DNA from: a virus | Length of the DNA stretch: 41,342 nucleotides | Direction: 5' to 3' (one strand) | Virus record (IMG/VR): IMGVR_UViG_3300028025_002236 | Location: 1 to 41,342 of that record | In this document: in pieces, positions 1 to 9,520 of the stretch | Numbering within the stretch: the stretch's first letter is position 1 | Layout: each line of letters opens with the position of its first letter | Program-made: the position numbers and the translations under genes | Notes under the pieces: generated by a model | What the model was told of the DNA's origin: nothing | The model's database searches: none | The model's input: only the letters and a program-made list of their open reading frames with translations

Positions 1-38
1 GACGGGCCAGTTCTATACCTAGAGGAGTTTCTAGTCTT

Positions 39-1937
39 ATGCCTAAACAGCAGGACAGTCTCCATCTACGCCTAGCGGCTGGAAAAACATTAGATTCTAA
101 TGAGTCTAAGTCCAGGCTGCTTGAGATGATAGCCAAGGGATTCTCAGTTGAGGATGCCTGTAAGGCTGTTGGTAAGTCTTCTAAGACTTTTTATTATTAT
201 ACTAAGTCTGATCCAGATTTTGACCGTGAAGTAAAGTTAGTCCGCGCCCTTAAAGCCAGGGGTGGTCAAATCTCTGATGCCGATAAGGCTATGACCTTTA
301 AGGACTTTCGTAAAGAGTTTATGAAGTCTGAGACGTTTGCCCATCAGCAGAACGTTATTGACCTTATTGAAAATAATGACCCTTCTTGGTTACACCCAAG
401 TATGCTCTTTGAACGTGGTATTAAGAATTATGTTTTGGTGAATATGCCACCGGAGCACGCCAAGTCAATGACAGTGTCTATTGACTACATCACATATAGA
501 ATCTGTGTTGATCCTAATGTGCGTATCAAGGTTGTGTCTAAGACACAGACTATGGCTAAAGAGTTCTTGTATGCTGTGAAGCAAAGATTGACCAGCCCGT
601 TCTATGTGGACCTTCAAAGAAGGTTTGCACCAGCTGATGGGTTTAAGGCCACTTCTGATAAGTGGACCCAGGACGCAATTTATATTGAACGTGAGTCCGG
701 CGAAAAAGATCCGACCCTTCAAGCACTTGGTATCGGTGGACAGATTTACGGTGCCCGTGCCGATTTGATTATTCTTGATGACTGTGTGACTTTGTCTAAC
801 TCTGGTGAGTATGAGAAACAGATTAGATGGATTCAACAGGAAGTACTGACACGTATTGGTCCAACAGGTAAGTTGTTGATTGTTGGTACCCGTGTTGACC
901 CTATTGATATGTACCGTGAGCTTCGTACTAATGACAGGTATCCTGAAGGTAAAAGTCCTTGGACTTATTTGGCTATGCCAGCTGTTTTGGAGTTTGATGA
1001 GAATCCTGAGAATTGGGTTACTTTGTGGCCTAAGTCTGATAGGCCTTGGTCTGGGGATCCTGTGGATCCTGATAAGGACGGCCTCTTCCCTAGATGGGAT
1101 GGAATTAGACTAAAGCAACGCCGCAGCGTTTTGGATGCTAAAACTTGGGCTATGGTTTATCAACAGCAAGATGTTGAGTCTGAGTCTGTGTTTTCTGCTG
1201 AACTTGTTCGTGCCGCAGCTAATGGTATGAGGGGTTGTGGTCCGCTTGTTGCCGGTGCTCCTGGTTATCCTGCTGACACTTCAGGCTTTTACACCGTTTG
1301 TGCTATGGATCCTGCTATGTCGGGTGACACGTTTACGGTTGCTATTTCTGGTGATAGGAATACTAAACGTAGGTATCTTCTTGATGCTTCTCGTATGCCT
1401 GCACCAACTCCGCAGCGTATCAGGGAAATAATTTTTCAGTGGACGGAACGTTATAAGCCTGCTGTTTGGGTTATTGAGAAAAACGCTTTCCAGTTGTTCC
1501 TTACCCAAGATGAAGAAATTAATGCTTTTTTACAATCACGGGGTATACGTCTTGTACAACATTACACGGGCAATAACAAGATGGACCTTGAGTATGGTGT
1601 TGCTTCTCTTGGTACTTTGTTTGGCAGTTTTGGTCCGGATGGTAAACCAGCTAAGAATGCTCTTATTGAGTTTCCGCGTGCAGAGTCTGAAGGCGTTAAA
1701 GCACTTATTGAACAATTGATTACTTGGTCTCCTGGTACAAAAAATAAACAGGATGGTCCGATGGCTTTATGGTTTGCTGAAACCCAGTTAAGGGATTATG
1801 TGAATCAGCAGGGAAGTTATGGCAAGACTTGGGTTAGAAACCCTTTTGCTACACCAATTGATTTGGCTAAACGCCAGGTGGTGGATTTAGAAGAATATGC
1901 ACGCAAACAGCGTGCTGTTAATTCAGGATGGTATTAA
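39..1937 (+). CDS. terL: Terminase large subunit (TerL)
   Basis: This is the ATP-driven packaging motor and headful or cos nuclease. The ATPase half shows an atypical Walker A (NMPPEHAKSM, residues 135-144) and a Walker B (LIILDD, 243-248). The C-terminal RNase H-like nuclease half begins near AMDPAMSGD (about residue 424) with its first acidic metal ligand. The 632-aa length is slightly above the usual 450-600 because of an extra N-terminal segment: residues 25-62 form a helix-turn-helix of the small-terminase type (LLEMIAKGFSVEDACKAVG). No separate small terminase gene was found. The ATG is preceded by AGAGGAG at 21-27. It is the first gene of the late operon and overlaps the portal start by one base (TAATG). 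The family call is secure; the small-subunit role of the HTH is inference. Confidence 0.95.
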   Translation: MPKQQDSLHLRLAAGKTLDSNESKSRLLEMIAKGFSVEDACKAVGKSSKTFYYYTKSDPDFDREVKLVRALKARGGQISDADKAMTFKDFRKEFMKSETFAHQQNVIDLIENNDPSWLHPSMLFERGIKNYVLVNMPPEHAKSMTVSIDYITYRICVDPNVRIKVVSKTQTMAKEFLYAVKQRLTSPFYVDLQRRFAPADGFKATSDKWTQDAIYIERESGEKDPTLQALGIGGQIYGARADLIILDDCVTLSNSGEYEKQIRWIQQEVLTRIGPTGKLLIVGTRVDPIDMYRELRTNDRYPEGKSPWTYLAMPAVLEFDENPENWVTLWPKSDRPWSGDPVDPDKDGLFPRWDGIRLKQRRSVLDAKTWAMVYQQQDVESESVFSAELVRAAANGMRGCGPLVAGAPGYPADTSGFYTVCAMDPAMSGDTFTVAISGDRNTKRRYLLDASRMPAPTPQRIREIIFQWTERYKPAVWVIEKNAFQLFLTQDEEINAFLQSRGIRLVQHYTGNNKMDLEYGVASLGTLFGSFGPDGKPAKNALIEFPRAESEGVKALIEQLITWSPGTKNKQDGPMALWFAETQLRDYVNQQGSYGKTWVRNPFATPIDLAKRQVVDLEEYARKQRAVNSGWY

Positions 1938-3766
1938 TGGCAAGAGACATACAAGATATTGCTAATACTTACCAACAACTAAAACAACGATACGCAAATC
2001 GTGATTCACGTTGGTCGGATGTTTTAGAAGTTCGTAAAGGTAATATCAATAACGTTTTCCCAGGATTGTTCCCAGCGGAATATCCTAAACCTATGGTGGC
2101 AAACTTTATTGACGTTGCCGCACGCGACATCGCTGAAGTAATTGCTCCTCTTCCTGCTATTAACTGTTCAGCAACTAACGCTGTTTCTGACCGTGCACGT
2201 ACCCGTGCCGACAAGAGAACAATGATTGCTGCCGGATACCGCGACACTTCACGTCTACAAGTTGAAATGTTCACCGGTGCTGACCGTTACGTAACTTTTG
2301 GTGCTCTACCTTTCATTATTGAAGCTGATTACGAAAACAACACCCCACGTATCCGTTTAGATAACCCTTTTAATTCTTACCCTGAGTTTGACCGTTTTGG
2401 TCGTTTGCTTTCCTACACAAAACTTTACGTTAAAGCCGCACAAGATTTAGTTAACGATTTTCCAGAATACGAATCAGTTATCCTTGGTAAGTTTGAACAA
2501 CGTGGTTCTATGCGCCCTATCCAACTTGTGCGCTATATGGACAAACACGAAACAATTCTTTTCCTACCAGAACGCGCTAACTATGTTCTACAACGTGCTA
2601 AAAATCCTCTTGGTAGATTAAACATTGTTTTCGCTGTTAGACCTGGTGTTGATTCTGATGATGACCAACGTGGACAGTTTGATGATATTCTTTGGGTACA
2701 AGTCGCACGTGCCCGTTTTGCTACTTTACAACTTGAGGCGGCACAGAAATCTGTTCAAGCACCTTTTGCGTTGCCAGCAGATGTTAACGTCCTTGAAATG
2801 GGACCTGACGCAACTATACGTTCCGCATCTCCAGAAAAGATTCGCCGTGTTGATTTAAATGTGCCCCCTGGATTATTCCAAGAATCAGCAATGCTTGACC
2901 AAGAAATGCGTATGGGTGCACGTTACCCTGAAGGACGCCAAGGTGTAAGCCAAGGCAGCATTGTTACAGGTCGTGGCGTTGAAGCCCTTATGGGTGGATT
3001 TGATACACAAGTTAAAACAGCGCAAGCTGTTTTGGCTGAAGCCTTAAAACAAGTATTTGAAATTTGTTTTGAGATGGATGAAAAACTTTTCGGCAATGTT
3101 GAAAAGACTGTGCGCGGCGTTGACGCTGGCGCACCGTATGAGATCACTTATACCCCCAACAAGGATATTGATGGGGATTATACAGTTGATGTCACCTATG
3201 GACTGATGGCCGGATTAAACCCCAACCAGGCTTTGGTATTCGGACTCCAAGCGCGCGGAGACCAATTAATTTCCCGCGACTTCCTCCGCCGTCAGATGCC
3301 GTGGGAAATAAATGTTACACAAGAAGAACAAAAAATTGAAATTGAAAAACTACGCGACTCTCTTGTTGCAGCAATAAGTGGATACGCTCAAGCGATCCCT
3401 TCATTGGCAACACAGGGTCAAGACCCTGGTGAGATCCTTTCACGTATTGCAACAGTAATAGCAGGTAGACAAAAAGGTCAACCTATAGAGCAGGTAATCG
3501 CGGAAGCGTTTGCCCCTCAAGCACCGCCAACTTCTGCTGAGGCTGCAGCCCCTGGTATGGAACAACCCGTCCCCGGTTCCGCAGGTGAGGCTCCCTCCGG
3601 TGGTGCTTCAGGTTTAAGTGCAATAACTGGTGGTCCACGTGGTGTGGTGCCAGGACAAGTGGGACCAGGTGGTAGACCACCTTTACAATCTTTGCTGGCT
3701 GGATTAACCGGTTCTGGCAAACCCACACTATCTTCTAGTGTGACAAGAATGGTCCCTGCGGGCTAA
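1937..3766 (+). CDS. Portal protein
   Basis: This is the dodecameric head vertex channel through which DNA is packaged and ejected, and the docking point for TerL. The call rests on its position directly after terL, its size (609 aa from the chosen start) and its sequence character: an alpha/beta body, a long helical central part with RYPEGRQGVSQGSIVTGRG (about residues 340-358), and a disordered Ala/Pro/Gly-rich C-terminus (residues from about 530). I chose the ATG at 1937 (MARDIQDI) over an in-frame ATG at 1928, because 1937 overlaps the terL stop as TAATG and has CAGGA about 8 bases upstream, whereas the 1928 codon itself overlaps that Shine-Dalgarno. The long flexible C-terminus is typical of portals in actinophages. 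Confidence 0.88.
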   Translation: MARDIQDIANTYQQLKQRYANRDSRWSDVLEVRKGNINNVFPGLFPAEYPKPMVANFIDVAARDIAEVIAPLPAINCSATNAVSDRARTRADKRTMIAAGYRDTSRLQVEMFTGADRYVTFGALPFIIEADYENNTPRIRLDNPFNSYPEFDRFGRLLSYTKLYVKAAQDLVNDFPEYESVILGKFEQRGSMRPIQLVRYMDKHETILFLPERANYVLQRAKNPLGRLNIVFAVRPGVDSDDDQRGQFDDILWVQVARARFATLQLEAAQKSVQAPFALPADVNVLEMGPDATIRSASPEKIRRVDLNVPPGLFQESAMLDQEMRMGARYPEGRQGVSQGSIVTGRGVEALMGGFDTQVKTAQAVLAEALKQVFEICFEMDEKLFGNVEKTVRGVDAGAPYEITYTPNKDIDGDYTVDVTYGLMAGLNPNQALVFGLQARGDQLISRDFLRRQMPWEINVTQEEQKIEIEKLRDSLVAAISGYAQAIPSLATQGQDPGEILSRIATVIAGRQKGQPIEQVIAEAFAPQAPPTSAEAAAPGMEQPVPGSAGEAPSGGASGLSAITGGPRGVVPGQVGPGGRPPLQSLLAGLTGSGKPTLSSSVTRMVPAG

Positions 3767-3779
3767 GAAAAGGAAACAA

Positions 3780-3962
3780 ATGAAGTCATTTAGTGGCGGC
3801 AAGAAGCCAGCAAACCAAGGTTCTGCTGGAAAAGCATACGAACAACCAATTAAAAAATCTGGTGTTCCAAGCATTGCAAAACCAGGTATGTCAAAGATTA
3901 TGTTCTCTGCACAACCATCTGGTACAAAAGGTGGAAAACCACCAAAGCACGCTGGTAAGTAA
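3780..3962 (+). CDS. Small basic Lys/Gly/Pro-rich protein
   Basis: A 60-aa, strongly basic, Gly/Pro/Lys-rich protein that is probably disordered, ending in KHAGK. AAAAGGAAACAA just upstream of the ATG is a good ribosome-binding site, and the gene sits 13 bases after the portal. No family is recognised. Its composition and position among head genes suggest a minor virion or DNA-associated protein, but this is inference only. Confidence 0.7.
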   Translation: MKSFSGGKKPANQGSAGKAYEQPIKKSGVPSIAKPGMSKIMFSAQPSGTKGGKPPKHAGK

Positions 3963-3987
3963 ACAATTAATTTAAGGACGTATATAA

Positions 3988-4464
3988 ATGGCAAGAGGTG
4001 GAATGAGACCTACAGCACCGCAAAACAATCCTATGAATGTTAATGCGCGTGGTGGTAATGGTCAAAGCGGTGACGCTACACAAGCAGCCAAATATGTCCC
4101 AGGTCTCCCATACGGAGAGGGGCAAGCACTTATGGAAACACAAGGAGCAGCCCCTTTGGCTGCGGCTCCGAGTATTGAACAATCAAGTATGCCTTCGGGC
4201 CTCGCATCAGCCGCAGCCTCACAACCTTTAACACCATTAAGTGCACAAAGTGCTAGACCTGGGGAACCAGTAACAGCAGGTGCAGAAATGGGTGCAGGTC
4301 CAGGAATGGAAGCGTTAGGTTTACCTAATCCTGCAGCAATGATGAATGAAGACTTTCAAAAACTTGCAAGATTTTTACCACTTCTTGAAGCAGAAGCACA
4401 ATCACCAGAAGTTTCCAATACTTTTCGTTTAGCAGTTAGATATATTAAAAGCCAGGTAATGTAA
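3988..4464 (+). CDS. Ala/Pro/Met-rich head-region protein
   Basis: A 158-aa protein with a low-complexity N-terminal two-thirds rich in Ala, Pro, Gln, Ser and Met, and a helical C-terminal segment (about residues 118-158, NEDFQKLARFLPLLEAEAQ) that looks folded. TTAAGGACG lies upstream of the ATG. The stop overlaps the next ATG as TAATG. This layout, a disordered arm plus a short helical tail between portal and capsid genes, is common in actinophage head modules, but I cannot assign a function. Confidence 0.75.
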   Translation: MARGGMRPTAPQNNPMNVNARGGNGQSGDATQAAKYVPGLPYGEGQALMETQGAAPLAAAPSIEQSSMPSGLASAAASQPLTPLSAQSARPGEPVTAGAEMGAGPGMEALGLPNPAAMMNEDFQKLARFLPLLEAEAQSPEVSNTFRLAVRYIKSQVM

Positions 4465-4625
4465 TGTTATCTTTCGCTGATCGCTTTGATGCAGGAGTTT
4501 CAGCGCTAGGTGTTGAATTATCACCACTAGCTTTTGATCTTGCTAAAATGAAATGGGATAACCCAAACGATTTTGAAACAGTTTTAAACTTATTAACTAA
4601 CAACAAAGAGGGTACAACGGTTTGA
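4464..4625 (+). CDS. Small protein between portal and large virion protein
   Basis: A 53-aa ORF with ATG at 4464 inside TAATG and stop TGA at 4623-4625, beginning MLSFADRFDAGVSALG. It is mildly acidic and probably helical (ADRFDAGVSALGVELSPLAFDLAKM). The precise overlaps on both sides (TAATG upstream, TTGA downstream) support a translated gene even though it is short. No family is recognised. Confidence 0.6.
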   Translation: MLSFADRFDAGVSALGVELSPLAFDLAKMKWDNPNDFETVLNLLTNNKEGTTV

Positions 4626-7600
4626 GTATTATTAGTCGTTGGTTAGAAGATACTTTTAATGAAGCAGCTACGGGTATTGCTAAGCAAGTTGCACCTTTAT
4701 TTGGTGTTGATAAAACTAAAATTGATCAAGAAATGCCTAAGCCTTTAGATGCTTTTACTCAAAAAGTTGGACCTGGTGCTACAAAAGTAGCTGAAAAAGT
4801 TTTAGGTGTTCCAGGTATTGCGCCAATTCTTAAAGGTGTTTACACAGTTTATGAAGAAGCATACCGTAGACCTTTAACAACAGCTGTATTATTAGCTGGT
4901 CAAGATAAATTATCTGATGCTAAAAATGTTTATCAAAGTACTGCAAATGTTCCAGAAGAAAATATTAAAGGTATTGGTTTAACTCAAGCTATTGCTGAAG
5001 TTACCGCTGAACCTTTTCGTCAAGTTATTAAATCTTCTGAAGAAATACTTAACCCTGAACAATATGATGCAACAGTTAAAAACGTTGAAAAATATGTTCC
5101 TTGGTTTTCTCCAAATTTTGATATTACTGATCCTCAAGCACGTAAAGAAGTATTTGAAGAAACTTGGTCAGGTTCACTTTTTACTGGTGGCCTTTCACTT
5201 TTACAAATATGGGCTGAAGGTGCTGGTACAGCAAAGTTAGTAACATTAACAGCAACTAAAGCTGGTGTTATTCAAACAGCACGTGGAGCTAAAGAAGCTT
5301 TAAAAGTTCAAGGTGCAGAATCTGTTAACTGGATTGATAATGGTGCACAAGGCGCTTTCCCTAACGGTATTGCAGTTCATTATAAAAACGCTGTAGATAA
5401 TACTTCTGAAACTATTATTCGTGAAACTAATCCTTTAGTTTATGAACTTCCAGCTGAAATGCAAGGTAGAGCTGCATATCTTTATGCTAATGCTAAAACT
5501 GCCAAAGAAGTTGATTTAATTGCTCGCACACATTTTGGTGATACTCAAGCTTTTGATGAGCTTTGGAAAGTTAAAGCTTCCGCAGCTGATGCTTTAAATG
5601 AATTTGGTATGTTTGAATGGCAATATGGTCCTCTTGCTCCTATAACAGATTTTAATCGTGCAAGTAAAATTGCTGCGGTTGTTAAAGATTTAGAAAAAAC
5701 TAATCCTCAACTTGCTAAAATTACTGAATCTTGGGCTGTTGATTTAGGTCGTGGTATTGGTTTGTCCGATTGGGCACCAAGTAAATTTGTTACTATTGAA
5801 CAAGCACGTAAAGCAAGAGCTGATTTAAGATTTGGTAGACGTTACGGAAACGTTATCCAAGCAAACAAACTTGATGCAAATATGCAAGTTACAACAATTC
5901 AAGATAATCGTTTTACTAGAGCAATTCACGTTGTTCAAAACCTTTTTAATGAATCACCTCGTTACTACATAAACTATTCTGACCCACGTGGTATTGCTGA
6001 TACTGCTGTTGAAATTGTTTCAGAGGTAGGTCGTGTTAAATATTTACGTGGCACACCTGAATTGCAAAAATACACTGCTGCTTACGCTAATGCCGCAAGT
6101 GATACTCAACGTAAAGCTGTTCTTGAAGGCATTGAAGAAGATGTTATTAAAAAAATTGGAAATAACTATAGTCTTCCTGAAGATGTAGCTATTAGATTAT
6201 ATCAAGATTTTAAAACTAATAGAAGTAACGCTCAAGGTAGCATCGCGCGTGACAACGCTATGGAATTACCTGATACTTCTATTATGATTGCTGATCCTTG
6301 GGTTCGTTCACAACTTGCTGATACCCATATCCTATTAGATTTTAATCTTTTTGATAAAGCACTTAAAGAGTATGTAAGAAAAAATAAAGACATTCAAAAA
6401 GCATCACCTGGTTTTTGGGCAACTGGTGGAGAACTATTTGATTATATGAACTCTGTGTTTAGTCACGCTGTTCTTATTCGTCCAGGATATATTCCAAAAA
6501 ACGCTATTGTTGAACCTATGATGCGTATGATTGCTATTGGTGATGCAGCAGCTATGGCTAACGATATTCTTCCTGCAACTAAAAACTTTGTTCTTAACAA
6601 CGTTAACCGTGGTAGATTAACTGCAGATATTGTTTTAGATACTGTTAAAGGTAAAACACCTGCAAGATACCGGCAACGTATTGCTGCTTCACAAGAAGAT
6701 AAAGCTTTAAATATTAATCTTCTTAAAGAAGTTGACAAACAGATTAAAGATATTGATAATCAGATTAAAGATTTTGAAGTTAAACAAATGACAACTGGTT
6801 TTAGTGACCTTGATGAGTTTAATCTTGATTTACTCAAAGACAAAAAAGATGATTTAGTTGCTAAACAAAATCTTCACAAAGAAACCATAAACACTCTTGA
6901 CAAAAATATTGCAGAATACTTTGATGATTTGTTATTTGAACAACAAACACGCGATAAACTTAAAATCCGTCAAACTCGTTTAAATGAAGATAGAAAATTT
7001 GAAACTAAAGCTGGAAGTATAACACTTCCTGGACCACAAGCAGTTAGCGCTAAGGGTGGTCTTGCTATGCGTTCAGAAATTGATCCAGCAGCAGGAGCAT
7101 TACAACAAGCAAACTTATCTTACGGTATGAATAGATATAATGCTTTTGCTAAACAGTCTGAAGTTACTAAAGTTAAACCTGGTGAACCAGATTACTTTAG
7201 TTCTATGTCTAAAGAACTTAATGTTAATGCTAAAAACGATGAACTTGTAAAAATGTGGGCTGCTGGTGTTTCTAAAGAAGATGCTTTAGCTTGGTTAAAT
7301 GGTCGTAAAGATATTGTTGTTGGTTCTGAAACCATTGGTAAATCTTCAGGTGTAAACTATCGTAAACTTATTCTTGAAGTAAACCCTGAATACAGAATGC
7401 ACTCTTTTGAATCACAATTTGTTAATGATGTTTATAATCGTTACGATTACCTAATACCTGATGCTGATTTAAAACCACAGTTTATAGCCCGTGATGTTAC
7501 AGCTAAAGAACTTGAAGCACGTTATGCTTTACGTAATGATCTTCCAGTCCTTGAAGGTAATAGATCAATTTATGCTGCAAGTAAATGGCAAAAAGTTCAA

Positions 7601-9520
7601 GCAGCATCTGCTTCCTTGTCTCGTCTTGGTTTTCAAGCAATCACAGCACCTGAAAGAATCTTGTTTCGTAACCCATTCTTTACAAGAAAATGGGATGAAT
7701 CAATCCGTAGACAAATTCAACAAGCAGAAGAATTTGGTGTTGAAGTAACCTCTGATTTAGTTAATGATCGTTTTAGATTTATTGCTAACTCTGAAGCATT
7801 AAAAGCTGTGGAGCAAACATTTTACACTGTTAGACGTTTAAATAATTTAAACTACGCTTTAAGATTCTTTACAGGTTTCCCAACCGCTGTTCTAAATTCG
7901 TACAAGTTTTGGGCTAAATCTATTGCTAAAAACCCATACAATGCTGTTTTGCAATATAAGTTTCAAAACCTTCCATACGAATCACCAAAGATTTTTGATA
8001 TTCTTCCAGGTGATGTTTACGATGCAGATATTATTGTAGATCAAGATGGAAACAAAGTAGGTAAAGATACTCCTCGTAAAGAAGGAGAACAACGTTTTCT
8101 TATTCTTGGTAAACCTGCTTGGTCTAATAAAACTGATTTAGAACCTTATACTAAAAAAGTTGATGTTGACCAATGGAACTTTCTTCTTGGTTCACCTAGT
8201 GCTTCTTGGTTGTTTTCAATAAGTATTTCTAATCTTGTAAGTCTTCGTCCTGAATGGGAAAAGGCTTTTAAAAACTATATGGGTGAAAGTGTTTACAATA
8301 AGATTCTTTATGGTGGCAGACCCGTTCAAGGTGAAGGTGTTGCAGGTAAAACTTTAGGAGTATTTACTCCTGGTTATTTTGATGCTGCTCTTCCTTTGTT
8401 AAAACAATCTCTTAATGCTGCTTTTAATGAATCATTTCAAGATGAAGCTGCTTTTGCTCAAAGGTATTGGATTAATTACAGCACAGCTATGGTTAACTGG
8501 GCTTCTCAAGGTTATCCTAAAGATCAAGAACCTAAACAAAAAGATATTAGAAAACAAACTTATTCAGATATGGCTAATGTTGTTCTTGAAAAATGGATGG
8601 CACCTTTAGGTATTTCAAATCAACCAGTGTCGCAAATAATTCGTGATCAAAGACAAATTCTTATTGAAAGATACCGTACAGGCGAGTTACCTTTACCTGC
8701 TGGTAAAACTGCTGTTCAAGCAGCAACTGAAGCAATGAATGATATTTGGGGTATTGATATTAATAGGTACTTTGTTTCTTCTTATAAAAAACAAAGTAGT
8801 TTAGAACCTTCTCAAGAAGCTTTTGCAACATTTAAAAAACATAAACCTCTTGTTGATAAAGCTGCTCGTATTGATCCTATGATGATTGGTATTATTACTA
8901 ATCCTGATACCCCCGGTGATTATTCACCTGCTGTTGGTTCTTGGATGCAATCTGCTTTTGCCGGTAATAAGCCTCTTTCTGGTGTTAAGAAAACTGCTGA
9001 AGAATCCAAGGCAGAGTTTGAACTTCGTACTGGTTGGGCTGAATACATTAGGGTTAAGAATAAGTATGATGCTCTTTTAGCGCAGTCCGGTGCTAAGTCT
9101 TACGGTAAGAATCCTGCTTTGAAGCAAAAACTTGAAAATGAAAAACAAGAAATTGGTCGTAAGTATCCTACTTGGTTTAATGAGTATGGTCCTGGTGGTG
9201 GTACTGCTTCAACTAATAGAGCACTTAAAGTTATTGTTGCTGCTTTAACTGACGAGTCTTATATGAATGATAATAAAGATAGTCGTAAATGGCAAACTAT
9301 TACTGCTTGGTTTTTAGAACGTGAAAAAGTTATTCAAACAATTAAAGCTAATCAACGTAATAAATCTTTTGTTAAACAGGTTAAAGATCGTTGGGCTGAT
9401 AAACAACAAGATTATGTTAATGCTGATATAGCTTTTGCAGAGTTGTATGCACAATATTTAGATAATGACAATCTAGCAAACGGACTAGATGTACTTACGA
9501 GTAGTTTGGAAAATCAATAA
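4622..9520 (+). CDS. Very large virion protein (1632 aa), possibly internal or ejection protein
   Basis: By far the largest gene, taking 12% of the window. It starts with TTG overlapping the previous stop (TTGA) and has GAGGG about 9 bases upstream. The N-terminal 250 residues are helical and hydrophobic-patchy; residues about 699-796 form a Lys/Asp/Glu-rich coiled coil. RPGYIPKNAIVEPMMRM (about residues 620-637) and FFTGFPTAVLNSYKFWAKS (about 1080-1100) recall conserved stretches in giant structural proteins of other actinophages; this is from memory and unsearched. No peptidase, MuF, lysozyme or RNA polymerase motif was found. Its place between portal and scaffold, ahead of two companion proteins, fits an internal core or DNA-ejection protein that enters the host with DNA, but that is inference. 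Confidence 0.8.
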   Translation: MSIISRWLEDTFNEAATGIAKQVAPLFGVDKTKIDQEMPKPLDAFTQKVGPGATKVAEKVLGVPGIAPILKGVYTVYEEAYRRPLTTAVLLAGQDKLSDAKNVYQSTANVPEENIKGIGLTQAIAEVTAEPFRQVIKSSEEILNPEQYDATVKNVEKYVPWFSPNFDITDPQARKEVFEETWSGSLFTGGLSLLQIWAEGAGTAKLVTLTATKAGVIQTARGAKEALKVQGAESVNWIDNGAQGAFPNGIAVHYKNAVDNTSETIIRETNPLVYELPAEMQGRAAYLYANAKTAKEVDLIARTHFGDTQAFDELWKVKASAADALNEFGMFEWQYGPLAPITDFNRASKIAAVVKDLEKTNPQLAKITESWAVDLGRGIGLSDWAPSKFVTIEQARKARADLRFGRRYGNVIQANKLDANMQVTTIQDNRFTRAIHVVQNLFNESPRYYINYSDPRGIADTAVEIVSEVGRVKYLRGTPELQKYTAAYANAASDTQRKAVLEGIEEDVIKKIGNNYSLPEDVAIRLYQDFKTNRSNAQGSIARDNAMELPDTSIMIADPWVRSQLADTHILLDFNLFDKALKEYVRKNKDIQKASPGFWATGGELFDYMNSVFSHAVLIRPGYIPKNAIVEPMMRMIAIGDAAAMANDILPATKNFVLNNVNRGRLTADIVLDTVKGKTPARYRQRIAASQEDKALNINLLKEVDKQIKDIDNQIKDFEVKQMTTGFSDLDEFNLDLLKDKKDDLVAKQNLHKETINTLDKNIAEYFDDLLFEQQTRDKLKIRQTRLNEDRKFETKAGSITLPGPQAVSAKGGLAMRSEIDPAAGALQQANLSYGMNRYNAFAKQSEVTKVKPGEPDYFSSMSKELNVNAKNDELVKMWAAGVSKEDALAWLNGRKDIVVGSETIGKSSGVNYRKLILEVNPEYRMHSFESQFVNDVYNRYDYLIPDADLKPQFIARDVTAKELEARYALRNDLPVLEGNRSIYAASKWQKVQAASASLSRLGFQAITAPERILFRNPFFTRKWDESIRRQIQQAEEFGVEVTSDLVNDRFRFIANSEALKAVEQTFYTVRRLNNLNYALRFFTGFPTAVLNSYKFWAKSIAKNPYNAVLQYKFQNLPYESPKIFDILPGDVYDADIIVDQDGNKVGKDTPRKEGEQRFLILGKPAWSNKTDLEPYTKKVDVDQWNFLLGSPSASWLFSISISNLVSLRPEWEKAFKNYMGESVYNKILYGGRPVQGEGVAGKTLGVFTPGYFDAALPLLKQSLNAAFNESFQDEAAFAQRYWINYSTAMVNWASQGYPKDQEPKQKDIRKQTYSDMANVVLEKWMAPLGISNQPVSQIIRDQRQILIERYRTGELPLPAGKTAVQAATEAMNDIWGIDINRYFVSSYKKQSSLEPSQEAFATFKKHKPLVDKAARIDPMMIGIITNPDTPGDYSPAVGSWMQSAFAGNKPLSGVKKTAEESKAEFELRTGWAEYIRVKNKYDALLAQSGAKSYGKNPALKQKLENEKQEIGRKYPTWFNEYGPGGGTASTNRALKVIVAALTDESYMNDNKDSRKWQTITAWFLEREKVIQTIKANQRNKSFVKQVKDRWADKQQDYVNADIAFAELYAQYLDNDNLANGLDVLTSSLENQ

